Positions 49,334 through 57,706 of a stretch of DNA of 64,000 nt are shown here, in pieces. Every line of letters begins with the position of its first letter. Within the stretch, counting starts at the first letter, position 1. The notes under the pieces are model-generated. The model saw only the letters and a list, made by a program, of their open reading frames with translations. It did no database searches and was not told the origin of the DNA. Location of the stretch: positions 305,640 to 369,639 of the forward strand of contig NZ_LN889802.1 in assembly GCF_900009145.1 (NCBI RefSeq). The letters are read 5' to 3'. This stretch comes from Planktothrix tepida PCC 9214. GTDB lineage: Bacteria > Cyanobacteriota > Cyanobacteriia > Cyanobacteriales > Microcoleaceae. The position numbers and the translations under genes were made by a program.

Positions 49334-49599
49334 ACCGCTTCTTACTTGATACTAACATTATATCTGAACCCTTAAAACTGGAACCCAATCCAGTTATCAT
49401 CTCCAGGTTGCAACAATATCAGGAGGAAGTTTCTATTGCCACCGTTACTTGGCACGAATTAGTTTTCGGTTGCTATCGTTTACCTATTTCTAAAAGAAGA
49501 GAGAGAATTGAACAGTATCTTCACGAAATAGTCGAGCCAAATATTCCAATTCTTTCATATAATAGCGATAAGACGTTTAATTTTTTCCTTGACTTTTAA
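49330..49599 (+). pseudogene. VapC-type PIN toxin, 3' truncated
   Basis: GTG start; MNRFLLDTNIISEPLKLEPN carries the first catalytic Asp and TWHELVFG the Glu. A normal VapC is about 130 residues, with two further acidic residues in its C-terminal half. Here the similarity stops near residue 75 (IPILSYNSDK) and the frame ends after an unrelated NFFLDF at residue 89. No missing 3' part is found downstream. Probably inactive, leaving its antitoxin without a working toxin. Confidence 0.7.
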
Positions 49600-49690
49600 T
49601 TGCTGTTAAGTTTACTATTAGTTTATTCTCCTTGTTATTAAGGGTAGGCGGGATTAAACTCTAACCATGTATATGTAAGGAAATAGATTG

Positions 49691-49969
49691 ATGATTAAGA
49701 AAGAAGACTTATTGGAGCAATATGGTTCACCAAGAACCCAGCGTTTAGTAAGAGACTGTCTTTATAATTTTAGCTTGGTTACTCCAAGAGCTGTAAATGA
49801 ACTAAATGACCAGTCACTTCACGAGAATTGGGGAAGAGAGTTGAATGTTTTGGATAAATACATAGCAGTTACCCTTTATTGGAGTATAGAACAAGGGAAA
49901 TTTATAGAGTATCAAGGTGGTTTTATCGTCGCGGCTGGCTTGTTAAGAAATCGATATAATGTTCCATTA
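49691..49969 (+). pseudogene. 5' part of a hypothetical gene split by an insertion sequence
   Basis: ATG 49691, just after an in-frame TTG and an AAGGA site, begins MIKKEDLLEQYGSPRTQRLV. The first 93 codons up to LLRNRYNVPL belong to the original gene. Beyond 49969 the frame enters the insertion sequence and gains 31 foreign codons (DISENLQMPS...) to a stop at 50062. The rest of the gene is at 51113-51676. No family was recognised. Confidence 0.75.
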
Positions 49970-51110
49970 GACATCTCCGAAAATCTCCAAATGCCCTCTA
50001 TCGCTACTTTTGGAATCTCTAGCACTCCTGTGCCGGCTTCTCCAAAAGTAACGGATTCATAGGCTTTTTCAGTCACATTAATAATAACTAATGAATTTTA
50101 TCTCTGATATACAATTATTTCTCAAAAGAATTCTGGGCAATTCTTAGATGGTAATACAATCGCTCCTATTCGCCATCTTATTAATCCACATACTGTCAAG
50201 ATTACTGCTTCATAATTTTGCCTCTTTAACCGAAATCTTTCTGAAGCAACTCGATAAATTTTTATCAGTCTTATTAAATGTTCAACTACAATCCTTTGTT
50301 GGGCTTTTAACCGATTTTCTTCTCGCTTTTCCGCCGACATCTCTTGATTCCTCGGTTTCTTATACGGTGTATTAATTGCTGTTTCTCCTACATAAGCTTT
50401 ATCCCCTCTGTATTTTTGATTATTCCCCAATTCCTGGCTTCTTTCTCTCCACAATTTCAGATCACTTGTTGCTCCGGTATAACCCACAGCTACATCCACT
50501 ATTTCTTTTCCATTTGGCATGACAATGACTTGATTTTTAAAGGTATGTGTCTTTTTCTTTCCTGAGTAATATTTTTTCTGCTCTTCATTGTCTGTTGGTC
50601 TTTCCCTGGGCTGTTCATAGCTATCTACTACTAACTCAAATTCCACCAGAATTTTTTCTACCCACTCCCAATCACTCTCGTTTTTTTTTACTTGCTCTAG
50701 CAAACTCGCTGGTAGTAATTCTCTCAAGATTTTTATCCAGTTATGGAAAATATCATTCGCTGTTGATTCACTGACTTCAAACTGTAACCCTAACATTTGA
50801 AATGTCGGCATTTGATGCAGATAAATTAGAGTCAGTAAGATTTGTTCCTCCACAGATAATTTCTGCCGACGACCCCCACCTGCTTTAATCAACCTGATTT
50901 TAGTTTTTTCTTTTTCCTGTCGTTTTTCTTCTTCTAATAACTCCGCAGCTTGAATGAGTTCTATCATCTGTTCATATTCCATCCCTAATAGCCTTTTTGC
51001 TTGCTGGGGATTCTTGTCCAGATAGTCTCTTAATTTACTCATCTCTAATCCGGGGTAAAATTTAATTTTATCATCTTTTTACCCCTCCTTTTTTCTATTT
51101 TGGAGATGTC
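49970..51110. mobile_element. Complete IS5-superfamily insertion sequence (1141 bp)
   Basis: The ends are inverted: GACATCTCC at 49970-49978 and GGAGATGTC at 51102-51110, with imperfect similarity continuing inward (GAAAAT versus AAAATA). Both ends are flanked by the dinucleotide TA (49968-49969 and 51111-51112), the likely target duplication. Removing the element and one TA joins two open frames exactly. It carries one transposase gene on the minus strand. Confidence 0.85.
50122..51042 (-). CDS. IS5-superfamily transposase (DDE_Tnp_4 type with N-terminal HTH)
   Basis: 306 residues. A helix-turn-helix region (KLSVEEQILLTLIYLHQMPT ... FEVSESTANDIFHNWI) precedes an RNase H-like DDE domain with Asp in LVVDSYEQPRERP, Asp in RGDKAYVG and Glu in RIVVEHLIRLIK, so the catalytic triad is present. 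KNQVIVMPNGKEIVDVAVG is typical. The frame looks intact and the element may still be active. Confidence 0.88.
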   Translation of the reverse strand: MSKLRDYLDKNPQQAKRLLGMEYEQMIELIQAAELLEEEKRQEKEKTKIRLIKAGGGRRQKLSVEEQILLTLIYLHQMPTFQMLGLQFEVSESTANDIFHNWIKILRELLPASLLEQVKKNESDWEWVEKILVEFELVVDSYEQPRERPTDNEEQKKYYSGKKKTHTFKNQVIVMPNGKEIVDVAVGYTGATSDLKLWRERSQELGNNQKYRGDKAYVGETAINTPYKKPRNQEMSAEKREENRLKAQQRIVVEHLIRLIKIYRVASERFRLKRQNYEAVILTVCGLIRWRIGAIVLPSKNCPEFF

Positions 51111-51112
51111 TA

Positions 51113-51676
51113 TTGTATTTAAAGTTTGAACCAAATCAACGTAACAGTCTACCACCTTGGGCATTAACATATGCTGGAACTGGAGAAAATTTCAGTGATG
51201 ATGTGGAATTGCCACCACCGCCAGAAGTACCAAAAGCGCCTGAAATCCCCAGGGGTAATGAAATTGTGGTGAAAGATGAACATATACTCCGTGATAATGT
51301 CGAGAGAATAGAATTTCTTGCTCCAGCCAGCACGGTGACTCAAATATGTGCATTAAATGGTGCAATTCAATGGTCTATACACAGGGAGTTGTATCAGCCT
51401 TGTTGGTATTATGGAAAAATGCAGTATTTTATCCCTGTTTATCTAAAGAGCCAAGAAAATATTACCAAAACTCCCGATTTAATTGCGCCTTTAGAAGTTC
51501 GGTCAGGTCAGTTTCCTCTACTGGTTAGAACGGTAATGAATCCACTCAAACAAACATCCTATTATGGCAATATTCGACCAGTAGTACCTAGAGCGGATCA
51601 GCTTAAGCCTTGGATTATTAGTAGCTGGAATGAAGCAATGACTTCTCCAAATGAAATGAGTGACGATGATGATTAA
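51113..51676 (+). pseudogene. 3' part of the IS-split hypothetical gene
   Basis: Continues the frame interrupted at 49969: (L)YLKFEPNQRNSLPPWALTYAGT, then a Pro-rich stretch (LPPPPEVPKAPEIPRG), ASTVTQICALNGAIQWSIHR and an acidic end (MSDDDD). With the 5' part it makes a 280-residue protein. No signal peptide, membrane helix or known domain was recognised. Translation of this half alone from TTG 51113 is unlikely. Confidence 0.75.
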
Positions 51677-52165
51677 ATACTAGATTACTGAAGTCGCTTC
51701 TATTATTAGAAGTGGAATTAATAGAAAAATTACACTCATTAATAATTCGATAAAATCAAAAATATTAGTGAGGGCTAACTTCGTTTAAAACCAACAAAAA
51801 ACAGGATAGTAAAATTTAAGGTATCCTAGAACCTTCTAGCCCTTAGAATACAGATAATTATTCTCGGAAACAACAGTAAATATACGGATTTTCAATCAGT
51901 CTTTGCTTTTAACCGAATTAAGCCCTAAACTTGAGAAAATTACAGTGAAATACTAAGATGGAAATCCAAATCACCCTAACGACAGGAGAGCCTTATAGGT
52001 TTTATTGCGACTTGAAATTGATTTTTTTATATTAAGAATTGTTGCAGATTAAAAAAAAATAAGAATTTTTGAACAACACAGAAAAGCTCGCTGTATCTTA
52101 AACAATATCTTGGGTTTGACAACCCACAACAGCTTAAAAAACTTAAATTGAAACAGGACTTAATA
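51677..52165. other. AT-rich spacer upstream of the PTS genes
   Basis: Nearly 490 bp with no gene. It should contain the promoter of the PTS operon; a TTGACA occurs at 52115-52120 but no matching -10 follows at the right distance. No regulator gene or operator palindrome was recognised. Confidence 0.45.
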
Positions 52166-54709
52166 ATGATCAATACTGGAATACCAGTTTCTCAAGGGAC
52201 TGGCGTTGTCTTAAAAGCACCTTTATCGGGATATATTCTCCCCCTTGAACAAGTTCCTGACCCGGTATTTGCTCAAAAAATGGTTGGGGATGGGATTTCA
52301 ATTGACCCGGTGAGTCAAGTTTTAATAGCCCCTTGTGATGGGGAAGTTATACAACTCCATCCCTCCCATCATGCTGTCACTCTCAAAACAGCAGAAGGGT
52401 TAGAAATATTGATGCACATTGGTTTAGATACCGTTACATTGCGGGGTGAAGGGTTTAAGCCTAAAGTTAAAATGGGCGATCGCATTCAAACCGGTGATCC
52501 CTTAATTGAATTTGATATTGATTATGTTGCCCTTCATGCTAAAAGTTTGCTCACTCAAATTGTAATTACAAATAGTGAGGAAGTGGCAAATTTTCAGGCA
52601 AATTCTGGCAATGTTATTGCTGGCGAAACGGTGATTTTAAAACTCATTTTGTCCACAACCGTTAAAAAGCAGACTCCTACTTCTAATCAGACCATTACTT
52701 CCGATGAAATTATTATTCCTAATCCCACAGGATTACACGCTAGACCTTCGGCTGTCTTAGCCAATTTAGCCAAAAAATATCAATCGAAAATTCGGTTACA
52801 ACGGGGCGATCAAGACGCCAATATTCGCAGCGTTGTTGGGTTAATGGGGTTAGAAGTTAATCACGGAGATCGGGTGGTTTTAGTCGCCCAAGGGCTAGAT
52901 GCAGCAGAAGCGATCGCCGAACTCTGCGATGCCATCCGTTCCGGTTTAGGAGAAGAAGGAACAGTCCCCATTGCTGCACCTGCGAGTGTTGCTCAAGGGG
53001 ACATCTCAGCACCGCCTCCCCGTCGCCGTTCTGATGATCCCAATCTAATTTTAGGGGTAGCAGCATCCTCCGGGGTAGCTGTCGGTCAGACGTTCCGAGT
53101 TCGGGAACAGGAGATTGAGGTGAAAGAACGGGGCGAAAACCCCAATTCAGAACGGCGTAAACTAGAAGCCGCCATTAAACAAGCCCAATTAGAGGTAGAA
53201 GCGTTACGCGCTAATGTACATGGACAAGGTGATCCGAGTAAATCGGCGATTTTTGCCGCTCATCAAGAATTATTAGAAGATCCCGAATTAATTGATATTG
53301 CAACCAGTACCATTGATAAGGGAAAAAGTGCCGCTTTTGCCTGGAAACAAACCTTTACCAATAGTGCAGAACAATTAGCAAAATTACAAAATGAATTGTT
53401 ATCTCAACGGGCAAATGATGTCCGAGATGTGGGACAACGGGTACTCAGAATTCTTACAGGAGTCAATTCAACCGGGCCTATTTATCCCGATAATACTATC
53501 TTGATTGCTGAAGATTTAACACCTTCAGATATGGCAACGTTAGATCGATCTAAAGTGATTGGATTTTGTACTGTTGCGGGGGGAGCGACTTCTCACGTTG
53601 CGATTTTAGCTCGTTCAATGGGAATTCCAGCGATCGCAGGAACGGAACCCCAAGTGTTAGATTTACCTGATGGAACTTGGGTGATTTTAGATGGCAATAA
53701 AGGAACGTTGCAGCTAAACCCAACTTCCGCAGAAATGGAAGAGGTGAAAACCTTACAAATTGAAATTGCTAAAAAGCGAGAACAGGATGTAGCTAATGCG
53801 ATGAAACCCGCCATCACAACGGATGGGTATCGAATGGAAATTGTGGCAAATATTGGCAACCAACTAGATGCAGAAACTGCCGTTCAATTAGGCGGAGAAG
53901 GGGTGGGTTTATTGCGAACCGAATTTATTTTTATGGATCGCTCATCGGCTCCCACAGAAGACGAACAAACCGAGATTTATAGCAGTATTGCTGAAGTTTT
54001 AGGAAAGGAAAGACCGTTAATTATTCGGACGTTAGATGTTGGGGGAGATAAACCTTTACCTTATTTACCCATTCCCCATGAAGAAAACCCATTTTTAGGA
54101 GAAAGAGGCATTCGAGTTGGGTTTGATCGTCCTGAAATTTTAAGAACCCAGTTAAGAGCCATTCTGAGATCAGCGTCTTCGGGAAATCTGAAAATTATGT
54201 TTCCCATGATTGCGAGATTAGAAGAAATAAAAATGGCAAAAGCCATGTTAGAAGAAGAACGAGAAAAGTTAAATGCTCTGGCGGTTTCTGTGGGAATTAT
54301 GGTAGAAATTCCAGCCGCAGCAATGATGGCTGAACAGTTTGCCCAAGAAGTTGATTTCTTCTCTATTGGAACCAATGATTTAACCCAATATACTTTAGCA
54401 ATGGATCGAGGACATCCAAAACTTGCTCCTTATGTTGATGGCTTAAATCCCGCTATTTTAAGATTAATTGATTTAACCGTAAAAGGAGCAACTAAACAGG
54501 GAAAATGGGTAGGTGTTTGTGGTGGCATAGCCAGTGATCCGCAAGCAATTCCATTATTAATTGGTTTAGGCGTTAAGGAATTAAGTGTCAGTGTTCCCAA
54601 TATTCCTAGTATTAAGGCACAAATCCGAGAATTAAGTTTAGTTCAATGTCAAGAATTAGCCCAAAAAGCATTAAACGCAGAAACAGGAGCAGATGTTCGG
54701 GTGCTTTAA
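52166..54709 (+). CDS. Multiphosphoryl PTS protein: EIIA(Glc)-HPr-Enzyme I fusion
   Basis: Passes phosphate from PEP through EI, HPr and EIIA to the sugar permease. ATG 52166 gives 847 residues. The EIIA of glucose type (1-~165) has His69 and phospho-accepting His84 (ILMHIGLD). HPr (about 180-265) has His191 (NPTGLHARPS) and the regulatory-serine equivalent Ser222 (RSVVGLMGL). Enzyme I (about 295-847) has phospho-His477 (GGATSHVAI), RTEFIFMDR, SIGTNDLTQY and the C-terminal GVCGGIASDP. All three phosphorylation sites are intact. The permease follows 126 bp downstream. Confidence 0.93.
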   Translation: MINTGIPVSQGTGVVLKAPLSGYILPLEQVPDPVFAQKMVGDGISIDPVSQVLIAPCDGEVIQLHPSHHAVTLKTAEGLEILMHIGLDTVTLRGEGFKPKVKMGDRIQTGDPLIEFDIDYVALHAKSLLTQIVITNSEEVANFQANSGNVIAGETVILKLILSTTVKKQTPTSNQTITSDEIIIPNPTGLHARPSAVLANLAKKYQSKIRLQRGDQDANIRSVVGLMGLEVNHGDRVVLVAQGLDAAEAIAELCDAIRSGLGEEGTVPIAAPASVAQGDISAPPPRRRSDDPNLILGVAASSGVAVGQTFRVREQEIEVKERGENPNSERRKLEAAIKQAQLEVEALRANVHGQGDPSKSAIFAAHQELLEDPELIDIATSTIDKGKSAAFAWKQTFTNSAEQLAKLQNELLSQRANDVRDVGQRVLRILTGVNSTGPIYPDNTILIAEDLTPSDMATLDRSKVIGFCTVAGGATSHVAILARSMGIPAIAGTEPQVLDLPDGTWVILDGNKGTLQLNPTSAEMEEVKTLQIEIAKKREQDVANAMKPAITTDGYRMEIVANIGNQLDAETAVQLGGEGVGLLRTEFIFMDRSSAPTEDEQTEIYSSIAEVLGKERPLIIRTLDVGGDKPLPYLPIPHEENPFLGERGIRVGFDRPEILRTQLRAILRSASSGNLKIMFPMIARLEEIKMAKAMLEEEREKLNALAVSVGIMVEIPAAAMMAEQFAQEVDFFSIGTNDLTQYTLAMDRGHPKLAPYVDGLNPAILRLIDLTVKGATKQGKWVGVCGGIASDPQAIPLLIGLGVKELSVSVPNIPSIKAQIRELSLVQCQELAQKALNAETGADVRVL

Positions 54710-54714
54710 TCAGT

Positions 54715-54741
54715 GTAGAGACGTGCCATGGCGCGTCTGTA
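54715..54741. repeat. 27-bp palindromic repeat, compact copy (GTAGAGACGTGCC-AT-GGCGCG...)
   Basis: Imperfect inverted arms GTAGAGACGTGCC and GGCGCGTCTGTA are separated by AT. It lies just after the EIIA-HPr-EI stop and could act as a weak terminator or attenuator. The same arms recur at 57568-57637 with a longer middle. Confidence 0.75.
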
Positions 54742-54768
54742 GCAGTTATCAGTTATCAGTAACAAATC

Positions 54769-54823
54769 TGATAGAGTCCTGAAGGACTCACTACATTTGA
54801 TAGAGCCCTGAAGGGCTCACTAC
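54769..54823 (+). promoter_or_regulatory. Two tandem hairpin repeats upstream of the PTS permease
   Basis: Two 26-bp units, each a hairpin: GAGTCCT-GA-AGGACTC and GAGCCCT-GA-AGGGCTC, both followed by ACTAC. The two differ by a T-to-C change on one arm and the matching A-to-G on the other, so pairing is kept. The second ends 12 bases before the permease ATG. It may be a dispersed repeat, an mRNA-stability element or an attenuator; no T tract is present. Confidence 0.65.
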
Positions 54824-54835
54824 TTAAGAAAAACA

Positions 54836-56680
54836 ATGCTAAAAAACGCTTTTGCTTTATTACAAAAAATGGGAAAGTCTTTAATGCTTCCCGTTTCTGT
54901 GTTACCCATTGCTGGTTTATTATTGGGATTGGGGAGTGCTCGTTTAATTGAATTGCAAAACTTGGCATCGGGAACGATTACCTCCCCTAAATTTTGGTGG
55001 TTACCTGATTGGTTAGCCACCATTATGAAGAATTCCGGGGATGCTATTTTTGGCAATTTACCGATTATTTTTGCGATTTCCGTTGCTATTGGATTTGCTG
55101 AAAATGATGGGGTTTCTGCCTTAGCTGCGACCGTTGGATTCGTTGTTTTTGTGGCTTCATTGGGGGCAGCTTCTACCACTTTATTTGGCATGAATCCCGA
55201 CGATTTAGTCAAAGTCATGGGGATTTCTTCGTTAGATACGGGGGTATTTGGGGGTTTAATTATGGGCTGTGTTGCAGCTTATTTATTTAACCGATTTTTC
55301 CGAATTCAACTCCCACAATATTTAGGATTTTTTGCCGGAAAACGATTTGTTCCCATTATTACGTCCTTTGCAGCGATCGCAATGGGAATTTTAATGAGCG
55401 TGATCTGGCCCCCCATTGGAGACGCGATTTCTGCGGCTGCAAATGCGGCTGCATCGGGAAATAATGTTAGTATTACCGCCGCAATTTATGGGGTTGTAGA
55501 ACGCTTATTATTGCCCTTTGGATTACATCATATTTGGAATGTTCCGTTCTTCTTTCAAATTGGTTCCTTTACTGATCCGATTACAAACCGAGTCGTTACC
55601 GGAGATATTAATCGCTTCTTTGCAGGTGACCCAACAGCCGGAATTCTAGGGGGTGCTTATTGGTTTAAAATGTTCGGTTTACCTGCTGCTGCCATTGCCA
55701 TTTGGCGGGCTGCAAAACCCAAAAATCGGGTGGTAACGGGAGGGATTATGATCTCCGCAGCTTTTACCTCTTTTCTAACCGGAATTACCGAACCGATTGA
55801 ATTTTCATTTATGTTTGTCGCCCCAGCTTTATATGGAGTTCATGCGTTAATGGCAGGGTTTTGTGATTGGTTATTTATTACCCTCGGTGGGCGTATGGGA
55901 TTTACCTTTTCCCAGGGATTTATTGACTTTTTCCTATTCAATAGTTTAGGAACAAAAGCTTGGTTAATTCCCGCTTTAGGGCCATTTTTTGCCGCTTTAT
56001 ATTTCTGTGTGTTTTACTTTGGAATCCGACAGTTCAATTTACCTACCCCAGGTCGAGAAGATGATGTAGAAATAGTAGAAAATATTGCCCTAGGAACCGG
56101 AGTAGGTAGTCTAGCAATGGAACTGGTACGAGCTTTTGGAGGACGCAGTAATATTACAACATTAGATGCTTGTATTACTCGGTTACGCATCACGGTTAAG
56201 GATATGAAAAAGGTCAATAAAGACCGACTGAAAGCGTTAGGCGCATCGGGAGTGTTAGAAATTGGAAATAACGCCCAAGCTATATTTGGCCCTCGTTCAG
56301 AAAACTTAAAAACCGATATGATTGAATATCTCAAAACGGCTGGCCCAGAAGCAGATATTGTGGAAAGTTCACCCTCTGCAACAGCTTCTGCTGATTCCAT
56401 ACAAAATGAGGAAATTTCACCTACAATTACCCTAGATGTAGAGGCAAAAAATCGGATTCAAAATATCATTATTGCTCTCGGAGGAAAACAGAATATTCAA
56501 ACGGTTGAGGCAGTTGCTTTAACTCGATTACGAGTCCAAGTGATTGATAATACCCTAATTGATGAAGCGGCATTAACAGCGGCAGGTGTAGAAGGAATTT
56601 TACGTTTACCGGATGGGATCTTGCATTTATTAGTCGGTTTAGGAGCCCAACAATATGCAGCCCAAATTAGTAATCAGTAA
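54836..56680 (+). CDS. ptsG: PtsG-like PTS glucose permease, EIIC-EIIB with a second, cysteine-less EIIB
   Basis: Imports and phosphorylates a sugar, most likely glucose. The N-terminus (MLKNAFALLQKMGKSLMLPV), RFVPIITSFAAIA, LLLPFGLHHIWNVPF and FLTGITEPIEFSFMFVAP are much closer to E. coli PtsG than to NagE. The EIIC membrane domain spans about 1-405, with the linker NLPTPGRED. EIIB carries the phospho-Cys446 (TTLDACITRLRI). A second EIIB-like copy (about 535-614, QTVEAVALTRLRV) has no cysteine at all. The final QISNQ reads into a TCAGTAA repeat. Functions with the upstream EIIA-HPr-EI fusion. Confidence 0.92.
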   Translation: MLKNAFALLQKMGKSLMLPVSVLPIAGLLLGLGSARLIELQNLASGTITSPKFWWLPDWLATIMKNSGDAIFGNLPIIFAISVAIGFAENDGVSALAATVGFVVFVASLGAASTTLFGMNPDDLVKVMGISSLDTGVFGGLIMGCVAAYLFNRFFRIQLPQYLGFFAGKRFVPIITSFAAIAMGILMSVIWPPIGDAISAAANAAASGNNVSITAAIYGVVERLLLPFGLHHIWNVPFFFQIGSFTDPITNRVVTGDINRFFAGDPTAGILGGAYWFKMFGLPAAAIAIWRAAKPKNRVVTGGIMISAAFTSFLTGITEPIEFSFMFVAPALYGVHALMAGFCDWLFITLGGRMGFTFSQGFIDFFLFNSLGTKAWLIPALGPFFAALYFCVFYFGIRQFNLPTPGREDDVEIVENIALGTGVGSLAMELVRAFGGRSNITTLDACITRLRITVKDMKKVNKDRLKALGASGVLEIGNNAQAIFGPRSENLKTDMIEYLKTAGPEADIVESSPSATASADSIQNEEISPTITLDVEAKNRIQNIIIALGGKQNIQTVEAVALTRLRVQVIDNTLIDEAALTAAGVEGILRLPDGILHLLVGLGAQQYAAQISNQ

Positions 56681-56744
56681 TTAGTTAATAGGGAACAGGG
56701 AGCAGGGAATTACGAATTACTGATCACTGATAACTGTTTACTGA
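56661..56744. repeat. Heptamer-type repeats after the PTS permease
   Basis: Loose TAATTAG, CTGATCA, CTGATAA and TTACTGA units begin within the last permease codons and run into the spacer. Confidence 0.7.
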
Positions 56745-56763
56745 TATAGGCGGAATTCAATAT

Positions 56764-56791
56764 GTAGGGGTAATTCATGAATTGCCCCTAC
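56764..56791. terminator. 28-bp near-perfect palindrome between converging genes
   Basis: GTAGGGGTAATTCATGAATT followed by GCCCCTAC, with one mismatch. It separates the converging PTS permease and RTX genes and is a likely bidirectional terminator, though it may also be a dispersed repeat. No long T tract. Confidence 0.6.
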
Positions 56792-56800
56792 TCCTAATCT

Positions 56801-57508
56801 TTAAATCGGTGTAAAATCCAGGTTAAGATTAAGTTGATTGGCTTGTACTCCCGGTAAAAATGCAATTAATTCCTGTTGACCGGATTTGTTAACATAAATA
56901 CCGGCTCCTGTTCCATAACCTGATAATGTTAAATCATTGAATGTAATTACATCCCCAGTTTTATAAGCAAAGTAATCTTCACCAACCTTAAAATCAGTAA
57001 TAAACGCAAAATCCGTTAAACCTCCAGTTGAATAATAACTGGTAGAATCAGAACTTCCCAAATAAAACGCATCAAATCCGGCTCCACCCACTAAGGTATC
57101 AATTTCACCCGATCCCGGACTGGCAGTATTAACATCCACACCCGCTACATAATCATCCCCAACATCACCAGAAACATAATCATTCCCCCCTCCACCTGCC
57201 AGTAAATCTTGGTCTTTCCCCCCAAACAAAGAGTCATTATTAACTCCCCCAACTAAGTAGTCTGAACCTAAATTCCCAAAGAGTTGATTAGTGCCTGATT
57301 CTTCAATCAGAATATCGTCTCCTTTTCCTCCAAAGAGTAAATCATTTCCGGGGTTGCCATAAATCAAGTCTTTTCCCGGATTGCCATTAATCGTATCATC
57401 ACCCGCAAGACCTTGTAGAGTATCATCTCCTTCTAAACCATAGATTTCATCGTTTTCGACAAATCCAGCGAGATTATCAGCTAACGTAGTTCCTAAAATT
57501 AAAGTCAT
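56801..57508 (-). CDS. RTX (hemolysin-type) calcium-binding repeat protein
   Basis: 235 residues. Residues about 5-140 are rows of the nonapeptide GGxGxDxUx (GLEGDDTLQGLAGDDTINGN, FGGKGDDIL, LAGGGGNDYVSGD), which fold into a Ca2+-binding beta roll. The C-terminal part (VGGAGFDAFYLG ... LTDFAFITDFKVGEDYF) is the usual tail of such proteins. No signal peptide; proteins of this kind are exported by type I secretion using a C-terminal signal. No transporter gene is near. Function unknown, probably extracellular. Confidence 0.85.
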   Translation of the reverse strand: MTLILGTTLADNLAGFVENDEIYGLEGDDTLQGLAGDDTINGNPGKDLIYGNPGNDLLFGGKGDDILIEESGTNQLFGNLGSDYLVGGVNNDSLFGGKDQDLLAGGGGNDYVSGDVGDDYVAGVDVNTASPGSGEIDTLVGGAGFDAFYLGSSDSTSYYSTGGLTDFAFITDFKVGEDYFAYKTGDVITFNDLTLSGYGTGAGIYVNKSGQQELIAFLPGVQANQLNLNLDFTPI

Positions 57509-57510
57509 TT

Positions 57511-57567
57511 TAATCAGTTATCAGTTATCAGTTATCAGTTATCAGTTATCAGTTATCAGTTATCAGT
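57511..57567. repeat. Heptamer array (TTATCAG)n
   Basis: Seven to eight near-perfect copies directly upstream of the RTX gene start, a place where its promoter or ribosome binding site would be expected. Confidence 0.9.
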
Positions 57568-57637
57568 GTAGAGACGTGCCTGGGCGAAGCTGGTTCATGC
57601 CGTAAGGCTATTGCCGTAGGCTTTTGGCGCGTCTGTA
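57568..57637. repeat. Expanded copy of the GTAGAGACGTGCC/GGCGCGTCTGTA palindromic repeat
   Basis: Same arms as 54715-54741, but 45 bp (57581-57625) replace the central AT. The insert contains its own short inverted pieces (GCCGTAAGGC, TGCCGTAGGC). This suggests a repeat nested in a repeat. Confidence 0.75.
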
Positions 57638-57706
57638 TAAGTAATCAGTCATTAGTTATAAAGCAGTTGTTGTTTGTTGTCAACTAATGGAAATCTTTAT
57701 TTTGCT

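Noticed and set aside
49970-50121. Open minus-strand stretch within the IS end (reads TEKAYESVTFGEAGTGVLEI)
   Set aside because: It lies downstream of the transposase stop and has no start or partner; probably chance or a scrap carried by the element.
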